From assembly GCA_019689975.1 (NCBI GenBank), contig JADGGK010000016.1:1-50394 (forward strand): a stretch of 50,394 nt of DNA, given 5' to 3'. Under the pieces are notes generated by a model, which saw nothing but the letters and a program-made list of their open reading frames with translations, made no database searches and was not told the DNA's origin. This document shows, one piece after another, positions 18,140 through 26,700 of this stretch (positions are counted from its first letter, which is position 1; each line of letters starts with the position of its first letter). Origin of the DNA: Pseudolabrys sp. (GTDB taxonomy: Bacteria > Pseudomonadota > Alphaproteobacteria > Rhizobiales > Xanthobacteraceae). The position numbers were made by a program, and so were the translations under genes.

Positions 18140-19321
18140 ATGCGGTTCATCAAAGCAAGGCTGCTCGCGATCGCGCTGCTCGGCGCGGCGGCGGGGGCGG
18201 GCAACGGCGCGGTCGCGCAGGAAAAGATCCGCATCGGTCTCATCTACACGCTGAGCGGGCCGGCGGCGGTGCTCGGCCAGCAGTCGAAGAACGGTTTCGA
18301 GCTCGCGCTCAAGGCGCTCGGCGGCCGCATGGGCGGCAAGGAGGTCGCGCTGTTCGTGGCCGATGACGAGCTCAAGCCCGATGTCGCCATCCAGAAGGTC
18401 AAGGAACTGCTCGATCGCGACCGTGTCGACATCGTGGTGGGGCCGATCTTCTCCAACATGCTGCAGGCCATCCACAAGCCGGTGATGGATGCCGACAAGA
18501 TCCTCATCAGCACCAATGCCGGTGCCTCGTCTTTTGCCGGGGCTGCCTGCCATCCCAATTTCTTCGTCACCTCCTATCAGAACGATCAGATCTACGAGAC
18601 GCTCGGCAAAGTGGCGAACGACAAGGGCTACAAGCGGGTCTTCGCCATCGTGCCGAACTACCAGGCGGGCAAGGACGCTTTGGCCGGCTTCCGGCGCACC
18701 TACAGGGGTACGATCGTGGAGGAAGCGCTGGTGCCGCTCAACAGCATGGACCGGCAAGCCGAACTCTCCAAGCTTGCCGCGCTGAAGCCCGACGCCCTGT
18801 TCGCTTTCATGCCCGGCGGTCTCGGAATCAGTCTCATCAAGCAGTTCAACCAGGCGGGACTCAAGGACAAGATCCCGATCCTCTCCGCCTTCACCGCCGA
18901 CGAGGCCACGCTGCCCGCGCTCGGCGAGGCGGCCGAGGGCGTGTTCGGGGCGTTGACCTGGGCGCCGGACACCGACAATCCGCAGAACAAGGCCTTCGTG
19001 GCGAGCTACGAGGCGGCCTACAAGGCCATTCCCGCCTCCTATGCCATGCAGGCCTATGACACGGCGATGCTGATCGACAGCGCCGTCGCGGCGCTCAAGG
19101 GCGATGTCGCCGACGTCAAGGCGCTGCGCGCCGCGATCCGCAAAGCCGACTTCAAATCGCTGCGCGGACCGTTCAAGTTCAACGTCAACGGCTATCCGAT
19201 CGAGGATTTCTACCTGACGCGCGTGGTGAAACGGCCGGACGGCAAGTACCAGACCTCGATCGTCGAGAAGGTGCTGGTTGCGGACGCCGACCCCTACGCC
19301 AAGGACTGCAAGCTGCCGTAA
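18140..19321 (+). CDS. Branched-chain amino-acid type ABC substrate-binding protein
   Basis: A 393-residue periplasmic binding protein of the Leu/Ile/Val-binding (type I, Peripla_BP_6) group. Residues 1-26 are a signal peptide, and the mature protein starts QEKIRIGLIYTLSGPAAVLG, a hallmark of the family. The two-lobe pattern continues with DDELKPDVAIQKVKELLDRD and DIVVGPIFSNMLQA. GGGAGGG stands about nine bases before the ATG. No permease or ATPase genes adjoin it, so it is an orphan that must share a transporter encoded elsewhere. Family relatives bind amino acids, amides or aromatic acids. Its place opposite a flavin monooxygenase hints at an aromatic ligand (inference). Confidence 0.9.
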   Translation: MRFIKARLLAIALLGAAAGAGNGAVAQEKIRIGLIYTLSGPAAVLGQQSKNGFELALKALGGRMGGKEVALFVADDELKPDVAIQKVKELLDRDRVDIVVGPIFSNMLQAIHKPVMDADKILISTNAGASSFAGAACHPNFFVTSYQNDQIYETLGKVANDKGYKRVFAIVPNYQAGKDALAGFRRTYRGTIVEEALVPLNSMDRQAELSKLAALKPDALFAFMPGGLGISLIKQFNQAGLKDKIPILSAFTADEATLPALGEAAEGVFGALTWAPDTDNPQNKAFVASYEAAYKAIPASYAMQAYDTAMLIDSAVAALKGDVADVKALRAAIRKADFKSLRGPFKFNVNGYPIEDFYLTRVVKRPDGKYQTSIVEKVLVADADPYAKDCKLP

Positions 19322-19447
19322 CCGCCGACAAAGCTCCGATCGCCGCCGACAGGCGCATCGCGCCCGATCCTGCGCCGCGCCCTGCCGCCGTCACTGCGCG
19401 GCGCGGCGCATAAGCGACCACGCGATCCAGGGTCACAGGGTCAAGTC

Positions 19448-19513
19448 CGGATCGCTGCGCTTGGCTCGCAATGACGGGTCATTCCGGATCGCTTCGCCCT
19501 TGCCTCGCAAGGG
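19448..19513. repeat. Partial palindromic repeat elements
   Basis: Two incomplete copies of the interspersed repeat occur here: GGATCGCTGCGCTTGGCTCGCAATGACG starting at 19449, and GGATCGCTTCGCCCTTGCCTCGCAAGG starting at 19488. They lie in the 255-base gap between converging genes, where they might act as transcript ends. No gene is visible in the gap. Confidence 0.6.
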
Positions 19514-19576
19514 GAGGAAGGGGCGTCGGGATGGCACGAAGGGATTCCCTGCCGCGCTCGCGGCGACGGGCCGTCA

Positions 19577-20101
19577 TCACCGAACGCCGCGCTCGCGCCG
19601 TTCCGGCATGGCGATGCGGCGGCCGACGCCTTGCGGCAGCGGCAGCCGGCCGTGCGCTGCCTTGACGCGCGCGAGCCGCTGCATGACGGCGGCGGGGAAA
19701 GGCGCCACCTTCTTCGCGCTCATGTCGACGTGCAACGTCATGTTCTCGGAGGTGGCCGAGAGCCAGCCCTCCTCGGCGTGCAGCAGCTGTTCGAAATAGT
19801 GGATGCGCTTTTCGTCGTAATCGAGCAGTTGCCAGGTGACGCGCACCGGATCGCCCTCGTGCAGCTCGCGCAGGTAGCGCACATGGACCTCGGCGGTGAA
19901 GGTCGAGTGCGCCGTGGCGCGCAGATAAGGCAGGCCGATCCCGATGAGCTCGTAGACCTCGTCCACGGCGCGATCGAACAGGACGTTGTAGTAGGCCATG
20001 TTGAGATGGCCGTTGTAATCGATCCATTGCGGCTCGACCCGCATCAGCGAGGATACGAACGGCGCGGCGATATCGTCGGTTGCGGCTTGATCGATCTTCA
20101 T
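19577..20101 (-). CDS. Acyl-CoA thioesterase family protein (hot-dog fold)
   Basis: A 174-residue protein of the 4HBT-like thioesterase group, expected to hydrolyse a small acyl-CoA. The signature WIDYNGHLNMAYYNVLFDRA carries the Asp and the active-site region of the family, followed by TFTAEVHVRYLRELHEGDPV. It begins six bases after the stop of the 2-hydroxyacid dehydrogenase gene, so the pair is an operon. Carnitine- and betaine-pathway thioesterases belong to the same group, but there are no other carnitine genes nearby and I do not assign a substrate. Confidence 0.85.
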   Translation of the reverse strand: MKIDQAATDDIAAPFVSSLMRVEPQWIDYNGHLNMAYYNVLFDRAVDEVYELIGIGLPYLRATAHSTFTAEVHVRYLRELHEGDPVRVTWQLLDYDEKRIHYFEQLLHAEEGWLSATSENMTLHVDMSAKKVAPFPAAVMQRLARVKAAHGRLPLPQGVGRRIAMPERRERGVR

Positions 20102-20107
20102 CGGCGC

Positions 20108-21067
20108 TCAAGCGGAGATGGGATAGACCGCCTTTTCGCCGCTGAGCACGCGCGCGACGTCGCGCGCGCATTTGCGCTGCAGTTCCTCGAGCGCTTCGAC
20201 CGAATAGAAGGCCGTGTGCGGCGTGATGATGACGTTGTCGCGGTTGAGCAGGGGTGAGTCCTTGGCGAGCGGTTCCACCGCGACCACGTCGAGCGCGGCG
20301 CCGCCGATCTGCTTTGCATCGAGAGCCTGGACCAGCGCGGCTTCGTCGATCAACGCGCCGCGCGCCGTGTTCACGATATAGGCGCCTTTCTTCATCTTGG
20401 CGAAGGCCGATGCGTTCATCATGCCGCGCGTTTCCGGCGTCAGCGGCGCATGAATCGATACATAGTCCGAGCGCCGGAGCAGGGTATCGAAATCGACGCG
20501 TTCGACGCCCGCCGCGGCGAAGGTCTCGGGCTTGGCAAAGGGATCATAGGCGATGACCGTCATGCCGAAGGCCTGCGCCTTCGGCGCCAGCCGCCGGGGG
20601 ATGTTGCCGAAACCGACAAGGCCGAGCACCGTGCCCTCGATGCGCGTGATCGGCACCACCGCCGGCATCTCCCACCGTCCCGCCTGAACCAGCCTGTTGG
20701 CCAGCGGGATCTTGCGGATCAGCGCGAGCAGCAAGGCCATCGCGTGGTCGGAGACTTCGCGGATGCAGTAGTCGGGCACGTAGTTGACCGCGATGCCCTT
20801 CTCCTTGCAGGCGACAAGGTCGATGTTGTCCACCCCGAGACCGAAACGGCCGATCGCGCGGCAGCGCGTGAGCTGCGCGATCAGCTCGCGCGTGAGCCGC
20901 GCATAGGTCACCATGACGGCGTCGGCGTCGCGCGCGACCGCCAGGATGTCCTCGGCGCTGGGGCTCTTGGCCATGCGGATCTCGGGATCGAGGCGGCGCA
21001 GCTCGCCGAGCGCCGGATCGAGCGTGGGAAATATGTTCTCCGTGAAGGCGATGACGGGGCCGGCCAT
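20108..21067 (-). CDS. D-2-hydroxyacid dehydrogenase, CtBP-like
   Basis: A 319-residue NAD(P)-dependent dehydrogenase. The nucleotide-binding segment is LGLVGFGNIPRRLAPKAQAF, where the third conserved Gly of GxGxxG is Pro. The catalytic triad is in TARGALIDEA (Arg), VVAVEPLAKDSP (Glu) and NVIITPHTAFYS (His). The ending around AFYSVEALEELQ is characteristic of C-terminal-binding-protein (CtBP)-like bacterial members. GGAG lies about nine bases before the ATG. It leads a two-gene unit with the thioesterase. A CtrA-type box about 108 bases upstream faces the other gene (21265). Confidence 0.9.
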   Translation of the reverse strand: MAGPVIAFTENIFPTLDPALGELRRLDPEIRMAKSPSAEDILAVARDADAVMVTYARLTRELIAQLTRCRAIGRFGLGVDNIDLVACKEKGIAVNYVPDYCIREVSDHAMALLLALIRKIPLANRLVQAGRWEMPAVVPITRIEGTVLGLVGFGNIPRRLAPKAQAFGMTVIAYDPFAKPETFAAAGVERVDFDTLLRRSDYVSIHAPLTPETRGMMNASAFAKMKKGAYIVNTARGALIDEAALVQALDAKQIGGAALDVVAVEPLAKDSPLLNRDNVIITPHTAFYSVEALEELQRKCARDVARVLSGEKAVYPISA

Positions 21068-21174
21068 GCGTGAACTCCGCGCGTACGGGACGGGTTGCGC
21101 CTTTTACGACAGCGCCGGCCCGCCGTCCACCGGCGACCGAGAAAACCCGTGTCCCCTCCGTGGCTTGCGGCAAA

Positions 21175-21190
21175 TTAACCACTCCTTAAC
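21175..21190 (+). promoter_or_regulatory. CtrA-type box upstream of the small membrane protein
   Basis: TTAA, seven bases (ccactcc), then TTAAC: a second perfect TTAA-N7-TTAAC site in this window. It sits directly 5' of a plausible promoter (TTGCAC at 21196-21201, TATCCT at 21220-21225), centred near -50 of the presumed start, which is a sensible place for an activator. Binding by CtrA is inferred. Confidence 0.5.
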
Positions 21191-21195
21191 GACGA

Positions 21196-21225
21196 TTGCA
21201 CGGGGCGCGGAGCAGACGCTATCCT
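21196..21225 (+). promoter_or_regulatory. Promoter for the small membrane protein
   Basis: TTGCAC at 21196-21201 and TATCCT at 21220-21225 are separated by 18 bases, a fair match to the housekeeping sigma factor of alphaproteobacteria. Transcription would start near 21232, about 33 bases before the ATG at 21265. The CtrA-type box abuts its upstream edge. Confidence 0.45.
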
Positions 21226-21264
21226 GAAGCGGAGAACAGCGAAGAACAGTCGGAGGAGGCGGCA

Positions 21265-21399
21265 ATGCTGGCCACGCTGGCGCGGGGGACCGTGCTGCTT
21301 TTTCTTGCGCTCATGATCATGGTCTGGATCCTGTCGCTGGGCCGCAACGCGAGCGCGCCGTCGAACGAGCAACCGCCCTACAGCCGACTCTATTCGTGA
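21265..21399 (+). CDS. Small single-pass membrane protein (44 aa)
   Basis: MLATLARGTVLLFLALMIMV starts a 44-residue protein whose residues 8-24 are one transmembrane helix, followed by a polar tail ending PPYSRLYS. GGAGG nine bases upstream of the ATG and its own promoter and CtrA-type box support it as a real gene. The positive residue before the helix suggests the C-terminus faces the periplasm. I do not recognise it. The FAD oxidase gene starts 54 bases downstream on the same strand and may be read from the same promoter. Confidence 0.65.
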   Translation: MLATLARGTVLLFLALMIMVWILSLGRNASAPSNEQPPYSRLYS

Positions 21400-21453
21400 G
21401 CGGCGAGCCCGGCCTCGTTCGCACATCGCCAGCCGTCTGCTAATCTTGCCGTC

Positions 21454-22896
21454 ATGCAGTCCGCAGAGCAGCACGTGATGGCGCAGGCTTCCGCCGCGGG
21501 GGATGCGCGCGGCGACCGCGCCGCCGTCGGCAGGGCGCTCGAGGAGCTTGCCGCGGCCTTCGGCAACCGGCTGGTCACGAGTGCCGCGGCGCGCGAGCAG
21601 CACGGCAACACGCTCACCTGGATTCCCAACCAGCCGCCCGACGCGGTCGTCTATCCGCGCAGCACCGAAGAGGTGCAGCGCATCGTGCGCATCTGCGCGG
21701 CGCGCGGCGTGCCCATCATCCCGTTCGGGGTCGGCACGTCGCTCGAAGGTCACGTCAACGCCCCGCAGGGGGGCGTGGCGATCGATTTCCGCGACATGAA
21801 CAGGGTGCTCAGGGTCCACGCCGAGGACCTCGACTGCGTCGTGGAGCCGGGGATCACCCGCAAGGCGCTCAACGAACAGCTGCGCGACACCGGCTTGTTC
21901 TTTCCCATCGATCCCGGCGCCGACGCAACGCTCGGCGGCATGGCGGCGACGCGTTGCTCCGGCACCAATGCCGTGCGCTACGGCACGATGAAGGACAATG
22001 TGCTGGCGCTCAAGGTCGTGCTGGCGAGCGGCGAGGTGATCGATACCGCGCGCCGGGCGAGAAAGAGCGCCGCCGGCTACGACCTGACGCGACTGATGGT
22101 GGGATCCGAGGGCACGCTCGGCATCATCACCGAGCTGACGCTGCGCCTGTCGGGAATCCCCGAGGCGATCGCGGGCGGCATATGCCCCTTTCCCACGATC
22201 GCAGCCTGCTGCAACGCCACCATCCAGACCATCCAGTCCGGCATCCCGGTCGCGCGCATCGAGCTGCTCGACGCGCTGCAGGTGCGCGCGGTGAACATGT
22301 ATTCGAAGCTCGGCCTGCCCGAGACGCCGATGCTGCTGTTGGAATTCCACGGCACGGAGGCCTCGGTGGCCGAACAGTCGCAACGCTTCGGCGAGATCGC
22401 CGCCGAGTTCGGCGGCGGCCCGTTCAGCTGGGCTACCCGGCCCGAGGAGCGCACCAAGCTGTGGGAAGCGCGTCACCACGCAGCCTTGTCGAATATGGCG
22501 CTGCGTCCCGGCTCGCAGATGGTGGCAACCGACGTGTGCGTGCCGATCTCGCGCCTGGCCGACTGCGTGGTGGCGACGCAGGCCGACATCGAACGGACCG
22601 GGGTGACGGCGCCCATTGTCGGCCACGTCGGCGACGGCAATTTCCATCTCACGCTGCTCGTCGACATGAACGACCCCGAGGATGTCCGGCGCTGCAAGGC
22701 GCTCAACGAGCGCCTCGTCGAGCGCGCCCTGGCCATGGACGGCACATGCACGGGCGAGCACGGGGTGGGTCAGGGCAAGATGAAATATCTGCTGGCCGAG
22801 CACGGACCGGCGGCGCTCGCCGTCATGGCGGCCATCAAACGCGCGCTCGATCCGCAGAATATCCTCAACCCGGGCAAGATCGTCGCCCTGTCGTAG
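21454..22896 (+). CDS. FAD-linked D-lactate dehydrogenase / glycolate oxidase subunit (GlcD/DLD family)
   Basis: A 480-residue flavoprotein with an N-terminal FAD-binding (PCMH) domain and a C-terminal FAD-oxidase domain. The FAD-binding part includes VPIIPFGVGTSLEGHVNAPQ and DPGADATLGGMAATRCSGTN. The C-terminal part ends with GEHGVGQGKMKYL and LDPQNILNPGKI, the family signature. It would oxidise D-lactate, glycolate or another 2-hydroxyacid. glcE and glcF are not adjacent, which favours the stand-alone D-lactate dehydrogenase (cytochrome) type. With the 2-hydroxyacid dehydrogenase upstream, the region handles 2-hydroxyacids in two ways. Confidence 0.9.
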   Translation: MQSAEQHVMAQASAAGDARGDRAAVGRALEELAAAFGNRLVTSAAAREQHGNTLTWIPNQPPDAVVYPRSTEEVQRIVRICAARGVPIIPFGVGTSLEGHVNAPQGGVAIDFRDMNRVLRVHAEDLDCVVEPGITRKALNEQLRDTGLFFPIDPGADATLGGMAATRCSGTNAVRYGTMKDNVLALKVVLASGEVIDTARRARKSAAGYDLTRLMVGSEGTLGIITELTLRLSGIPEAIAGGICPFPTIAACCNATIQTIQSGIPVARIELLDALQVRAVNMYSKLGLPETPMLLLEFHGTEASVAEQSQRFGEIAAEFGGGPFSWATRPEERTKLWEARHHAALSNMALRPGSQMVATDVCVPISRLADCVVATQADIERTGVTAPIVGHVGDGNFHLTLLVDMNDPEDVRRCKALNERLVERALAMDGTCTGEHGVGQGKMKYLLAEHGPAALAVMAAIKRALDPQNILNPGKIVALS

Positions 22897-22945
22897 GACC
22901 GTCCCCGGCCGCGCAGAACCGAAGCTCCCCTGGGCGGACCAATGG

Positions 22946-23410
22946 CTACCGCTTCGGATAGACCGCGATCATGTCGAGCTCGACGCGGGCGCCCGGCGTC
23001 GAGAGCTGATTGACGCAGACGGTGGTCGAGGCCGGCGTCCAGGCGCCGAAATATTCCGCCAGCACCGCCACCATGCCGTCCATGTCGCGCATGTCGGTCA
23101 GGTATTTGGTCACCTTGACCACGTCGGTCCATGTCAGCCCCTCATGGTCGAGAATCGTCTTGATGTTTTCCATCGCCAGCCGGGTCTGGTCTTCGATGCG
23201 CACCGGGTGGTTGTGTTCGGCGAACACATGCGGATGCTTGTGGTAGAGCGGCGAGGGCGTCGCGCCGGAGATGAACAGCAGGTCGCCCGGCGCCTCCACG
23301 CGGATGGCGGGGGCATAGGGCATGTCCGCCTTGCGCGAGGGGATGGTCTGGATCTCGCCGAGCGAGGGGTTGGTCGGCGAGGTGGCAAAGGCGGGACGAC
23401 GGCTGCTCAT
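22946..23410 (-). CDS. RidA/YjgF family protein
   Basis: A 154-residue member of the Rid family, which in characterised cases hydrolyses reactive enamine/imine intermediates. The core begins at DLLFISGATPSPLYHK and ends GARVELDMIAVYPKR, where the Arg and the following acidic residues correspond to the family's active-site strand. An N-terminal extension of about 35 residues precedes the core; another possible start is the Met at about residue 30 (MPYAPAIRV). The extended form suggests a Rid subgroup other than classical RidA, so the substrate is open. Confidence 0.85.
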   Translation of the reverse strand: MSSRRPAFATSPTNPSLGEIQTIPSRKADMPYAPAIRVEAPGDLLFISGATPSPLYHKHPHVFAEHNHPVRIEDQTRLAMENIKTILDHEGLTWTDVVKVTKYLTDMRDMDGMVAVLAEYFGAWTPASTTVCVNQLSTPGARVELDMIAVYPKR

Positions 23411-23737
23411 GGCGTGGCGCTCCGGAATGACATGCATGCGATCGCGAACGGGCCGAGGCCGCGCGGCGCGGCGAGGCTTCGCCGCGACGGGGCGCCCGCC
23501 CGGCGCGCATCATAGCCTCTGGTCGCGCAGCCGGCATGGCCGTTGATCGCGATCGCGCGCATGGCGGCGCGCCGGCAGCGAGGCCCGCATGCGCGGGGCG
23601 TTCTCGCGTCGCGGCGAGGGATGCCGCGGGCCGGGTGACATAGAAATGCCGCCAATCGCCGCCAGACTGGCGTAGATTTCACAGCGTTGCCGACGGTCCC
23701 GAGCCGAGCTCGCGGGGAGCAGCGCTGGAGTTCGCCC
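23411..23737. other. Divergent intergenic region, no gene seen
   Basis: This 327-base gap separates ridA-like (-) and asmA-like (+). It is GC-rich with several GCATGC/CGATCG words and a TAGATT near 23674 that could be a -10 for the rightward gene. No RNA gene or convincing ORF is visible. Confidence 0.4.
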
Positions 23738-26700
23738 TTGCAGACGACCCTGCTCACAGCAGCGATCGCGATCATCCTGGCGCTGGTCACGGCGCTCGTG
23801 GGTCCGCTCCTGATCGACTGGGCGGCCTATCGTCCGTTGTTGCAGGCGCAGGCGAGCCGGCTCCTCGGCGTGCCGGTGCGCGTCGCGGGCGCAATCGACG
23901 TGCGGCTGCTGCCCTCTCCGCATGTGACGCTGCACGATATCGCGATCGGCGCTGCCGCCGACGCCATGCGCGCGGATGTGCTCGACCTCGAGCTTGCGAC
24001 CGGATCGCTGCTGCGCGGGGAATGGCGCGCCACCGAACTGCGCCTCAGCGGCCCTCGATTGCGGCTCGGGATCGACGCCGCCGGTCGCGTGACCGGGCCG
24101 GCGATCGCGGTCGGCTTCAAGCCCGAGGCGCTCACCATCGACCGCTTGAGCGTGAATGACGGCCGTATCACGCTCGCCGACGCGGCAAGCGGGGGCAGCC
24201 TCGTCCTCGACCGATTCTATTTCAACGGCACCGCCGGCTCGCTGCGCGGTCCCGTGCAGGGCGAGGGCGACGTGGTGGTCGACGGCGAGCATTATCCCTT
24301 CCGCATCGCCGCCGGACGCTATGCGGCGGACGACACGATCAAGCTCACCCTCAACGTCGACCCGCGCGAACGGCCGATCAGCGTCGAGATCGGCGGCACC
24401 TTGGCGCTGAGCGGAAGCTCCCCGCGCTTCGAGGGCCGGCTCGGCCTTACCCGGTTGGCGGGCATCGCGGCGCCGGAAGGGCGGCTGGTCGAACCCTGGC
24501 ATCTGACCGGACGGATCAAGGCGAGCGCCTCCTCGGCGCTGCTCGAGGATGTCGATTTCCAATACGGCTCGCAGGACCGCGGCGTGAAGCTCACCGGGCT
24601 TGCCCGTCTGACTTTCGGCGCGACGCCGCGCCTGCAGGGCGTGATATCGGGCGGTCAGATCGATCTCGACCGGGTGCTGGGCCATCACGGCGCCGCCGCC
24701 CCGGGCGCCGCGCTGCGCCAGCTCGCCGCCTGGGTGCGCGAGGCGTTTCGCCCGCCGGTGCCGCTGGCGATCGGAATCGGCATCGACCAGCTCACCGTCG
24801 CCGGCGGCGGCCTGCAGAATCTGCGCGGCGACATGACCGCCGACGCGCGCGGCTGGGATCTCGAACGGCTGGAATTCCGCGCGCCGGGTTTCACCCAGAC
24901 CCGGCTCGCGGGTCACCTCGGGCTCGGCGCGACCGGCGTCGTTTTCACCGGCGCGGCCGAGCTCGAATCGCTCGACCCCGCCGCGCTGACGGCGTGGCTT
25001 CAGGGACGCACGCAGGCAAAACCCGGTCAGCCGCGCCGCCTGCGCCTGCGCGGCGACATCACGGCCGGTCCGGAGAGGATCGCGGTCGAGCATCTGAGCG
25101 GCGAGATCGCGCGCAGGGCGGTGGCCGGCAGATTTGTCTACCAATTCGCCGCCCCGGGTCGGCCCTCGAAGCTCGACGCCGCGCTTAATGCCCCCGATCT
25201 CGATCTTGATCTTGCGCTCGACTTCGCGCGCGCCTTCTCGGCAGGCGCGGCACTCGAACGACCGCATGACATGACCATCGCCGCCGATATCGGCCGCGTC
25301 ACCATCGCCGGCATCGAGGCGCGCGGCTTCAGCGCCCGCCTCGCCGCGGTCGCGGATCGCTGGGAGATCGACAAGCTTGCGATCGGCGATGTCGCCGGCG
25401 CCGCGGTTTCGGCGAGCGGCCGCCTGGCGCTGTCCGACGCGCCGGCTCAGGGCGAGGTGCGGCTCGATCTTTCCGCGCCCGACATGGCGGCAGCGGCGGC
25501 ATTGCTGTCGCGCCTTGCGCCGGGTGCGACGCAGCTTCTCGAACCGCGCCTGTCCGCGGCCGCGCCGATAGCGCTGCATGCGCGGCTCACCGTCGCCGAT
25601 GGCGCGCACGGCCGCTTGGCGGTCGAGGGCACCGCGGGCAAGGTCCGACTCGCGCTCGACGGCAGCGGCGATTTCGACGCCGCGCGGCTCCGCCTCGGCA
25701 CCCTGCGTCTCGACGGGACGCTCGGCGCCGAGGACGGAAGCTCGCTGATCACGCTGCTCGGCCTTGATCGGTTGATCGCGGTCGATGCCGGCCCGGCTGC
25801 GTTGACGTTCAACGCCGTCGGCCCGGCGGAGGGTCATTTGCAGGTCACCGGGCGGCTGACGGCCGGAGGCTTGGATGCGGATGCGAGCGGCAGCGTGGAT
25901 GCATTCGCCGACCCGCCGGCGGCGGCGTTGCGGGTCGCGATTCGCACGGCCAATGCCGCTCCGCTGCGGCGCGGCGCGCGGCTGCCGTTCAGCCTCACGA
26001 CCCGGCTCGAGCTTGCGGGCGAGGACTTAACGCTGCACGAGATCGACGGCAAAGTGGCAGGCAGCGGCGTGCGCGGCCGCCTCGCGGTGAGCCTGGGTCG
26101 GCCGCATCGGCTCACCGGGGAGATCGAGGCCGACGCCGCCGCGGCGGGTCCCGTGCTCGCCGCGGCGATCGGCATGCCGGCCGGCGCCTCGGGCCCGGAT
26201 GCGGCCTGGACCTGGCCGGAGGAGCCTTTCGCCGGCGGTCTGTTCGGCGATCTTGCGGGAGCGGTGACGGTCAAGGCGCGACGGCTCGCGATTTTCCCGC
26301 GGGTGGACATGCGCGAATTCAGCGCCACGCTGCGTTTCGGTCGTGACGAATTCGCACTCGAGCGCATGACGGGCGCGGTCGCCGGCGGTCGGTTCACGGG
26401 CGAGCTTAGTCTGCATTCGGCCGCGGACGGCGTCTCGGCGCGCGGCAGCGCGACGCTGGCGGGTGCCGAGACGGCGCCGCTCCTGACGGCGGCCGCGCGG
26501 CCGCCGCTCGCCGGCCGGTTGGACTTGACCGTCGCCGCGGCGGGCGCCGGTCTCAGTCCGGCCGCGCTCGTCGGCTCGCTGCGCGGCAGCGGCCGCTTCT
26601 CGCTGGCGGATGCGTCATTCGCCGGGCTCAACCCGAGTGCTGTCGATTTGGCGGTCCGCGCGGTCGATGAGGGGGCGGGCATGGATGCCGCGCGCCTGTC

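Noticed and set aside
18140-19321. LIV-type binding protein as part of a local ABC importer
   Set aside because: No permease or ATPase of the LivHMGF type is near; the only ABC importer in the window is of another family, at 47.2 kb.
23510-25837. A 775-codon open frame on the minus strand
   Set aside because: It shadows the AsmA gene, has no recognisable domain and is very rich in Arg, Ala and Gly.
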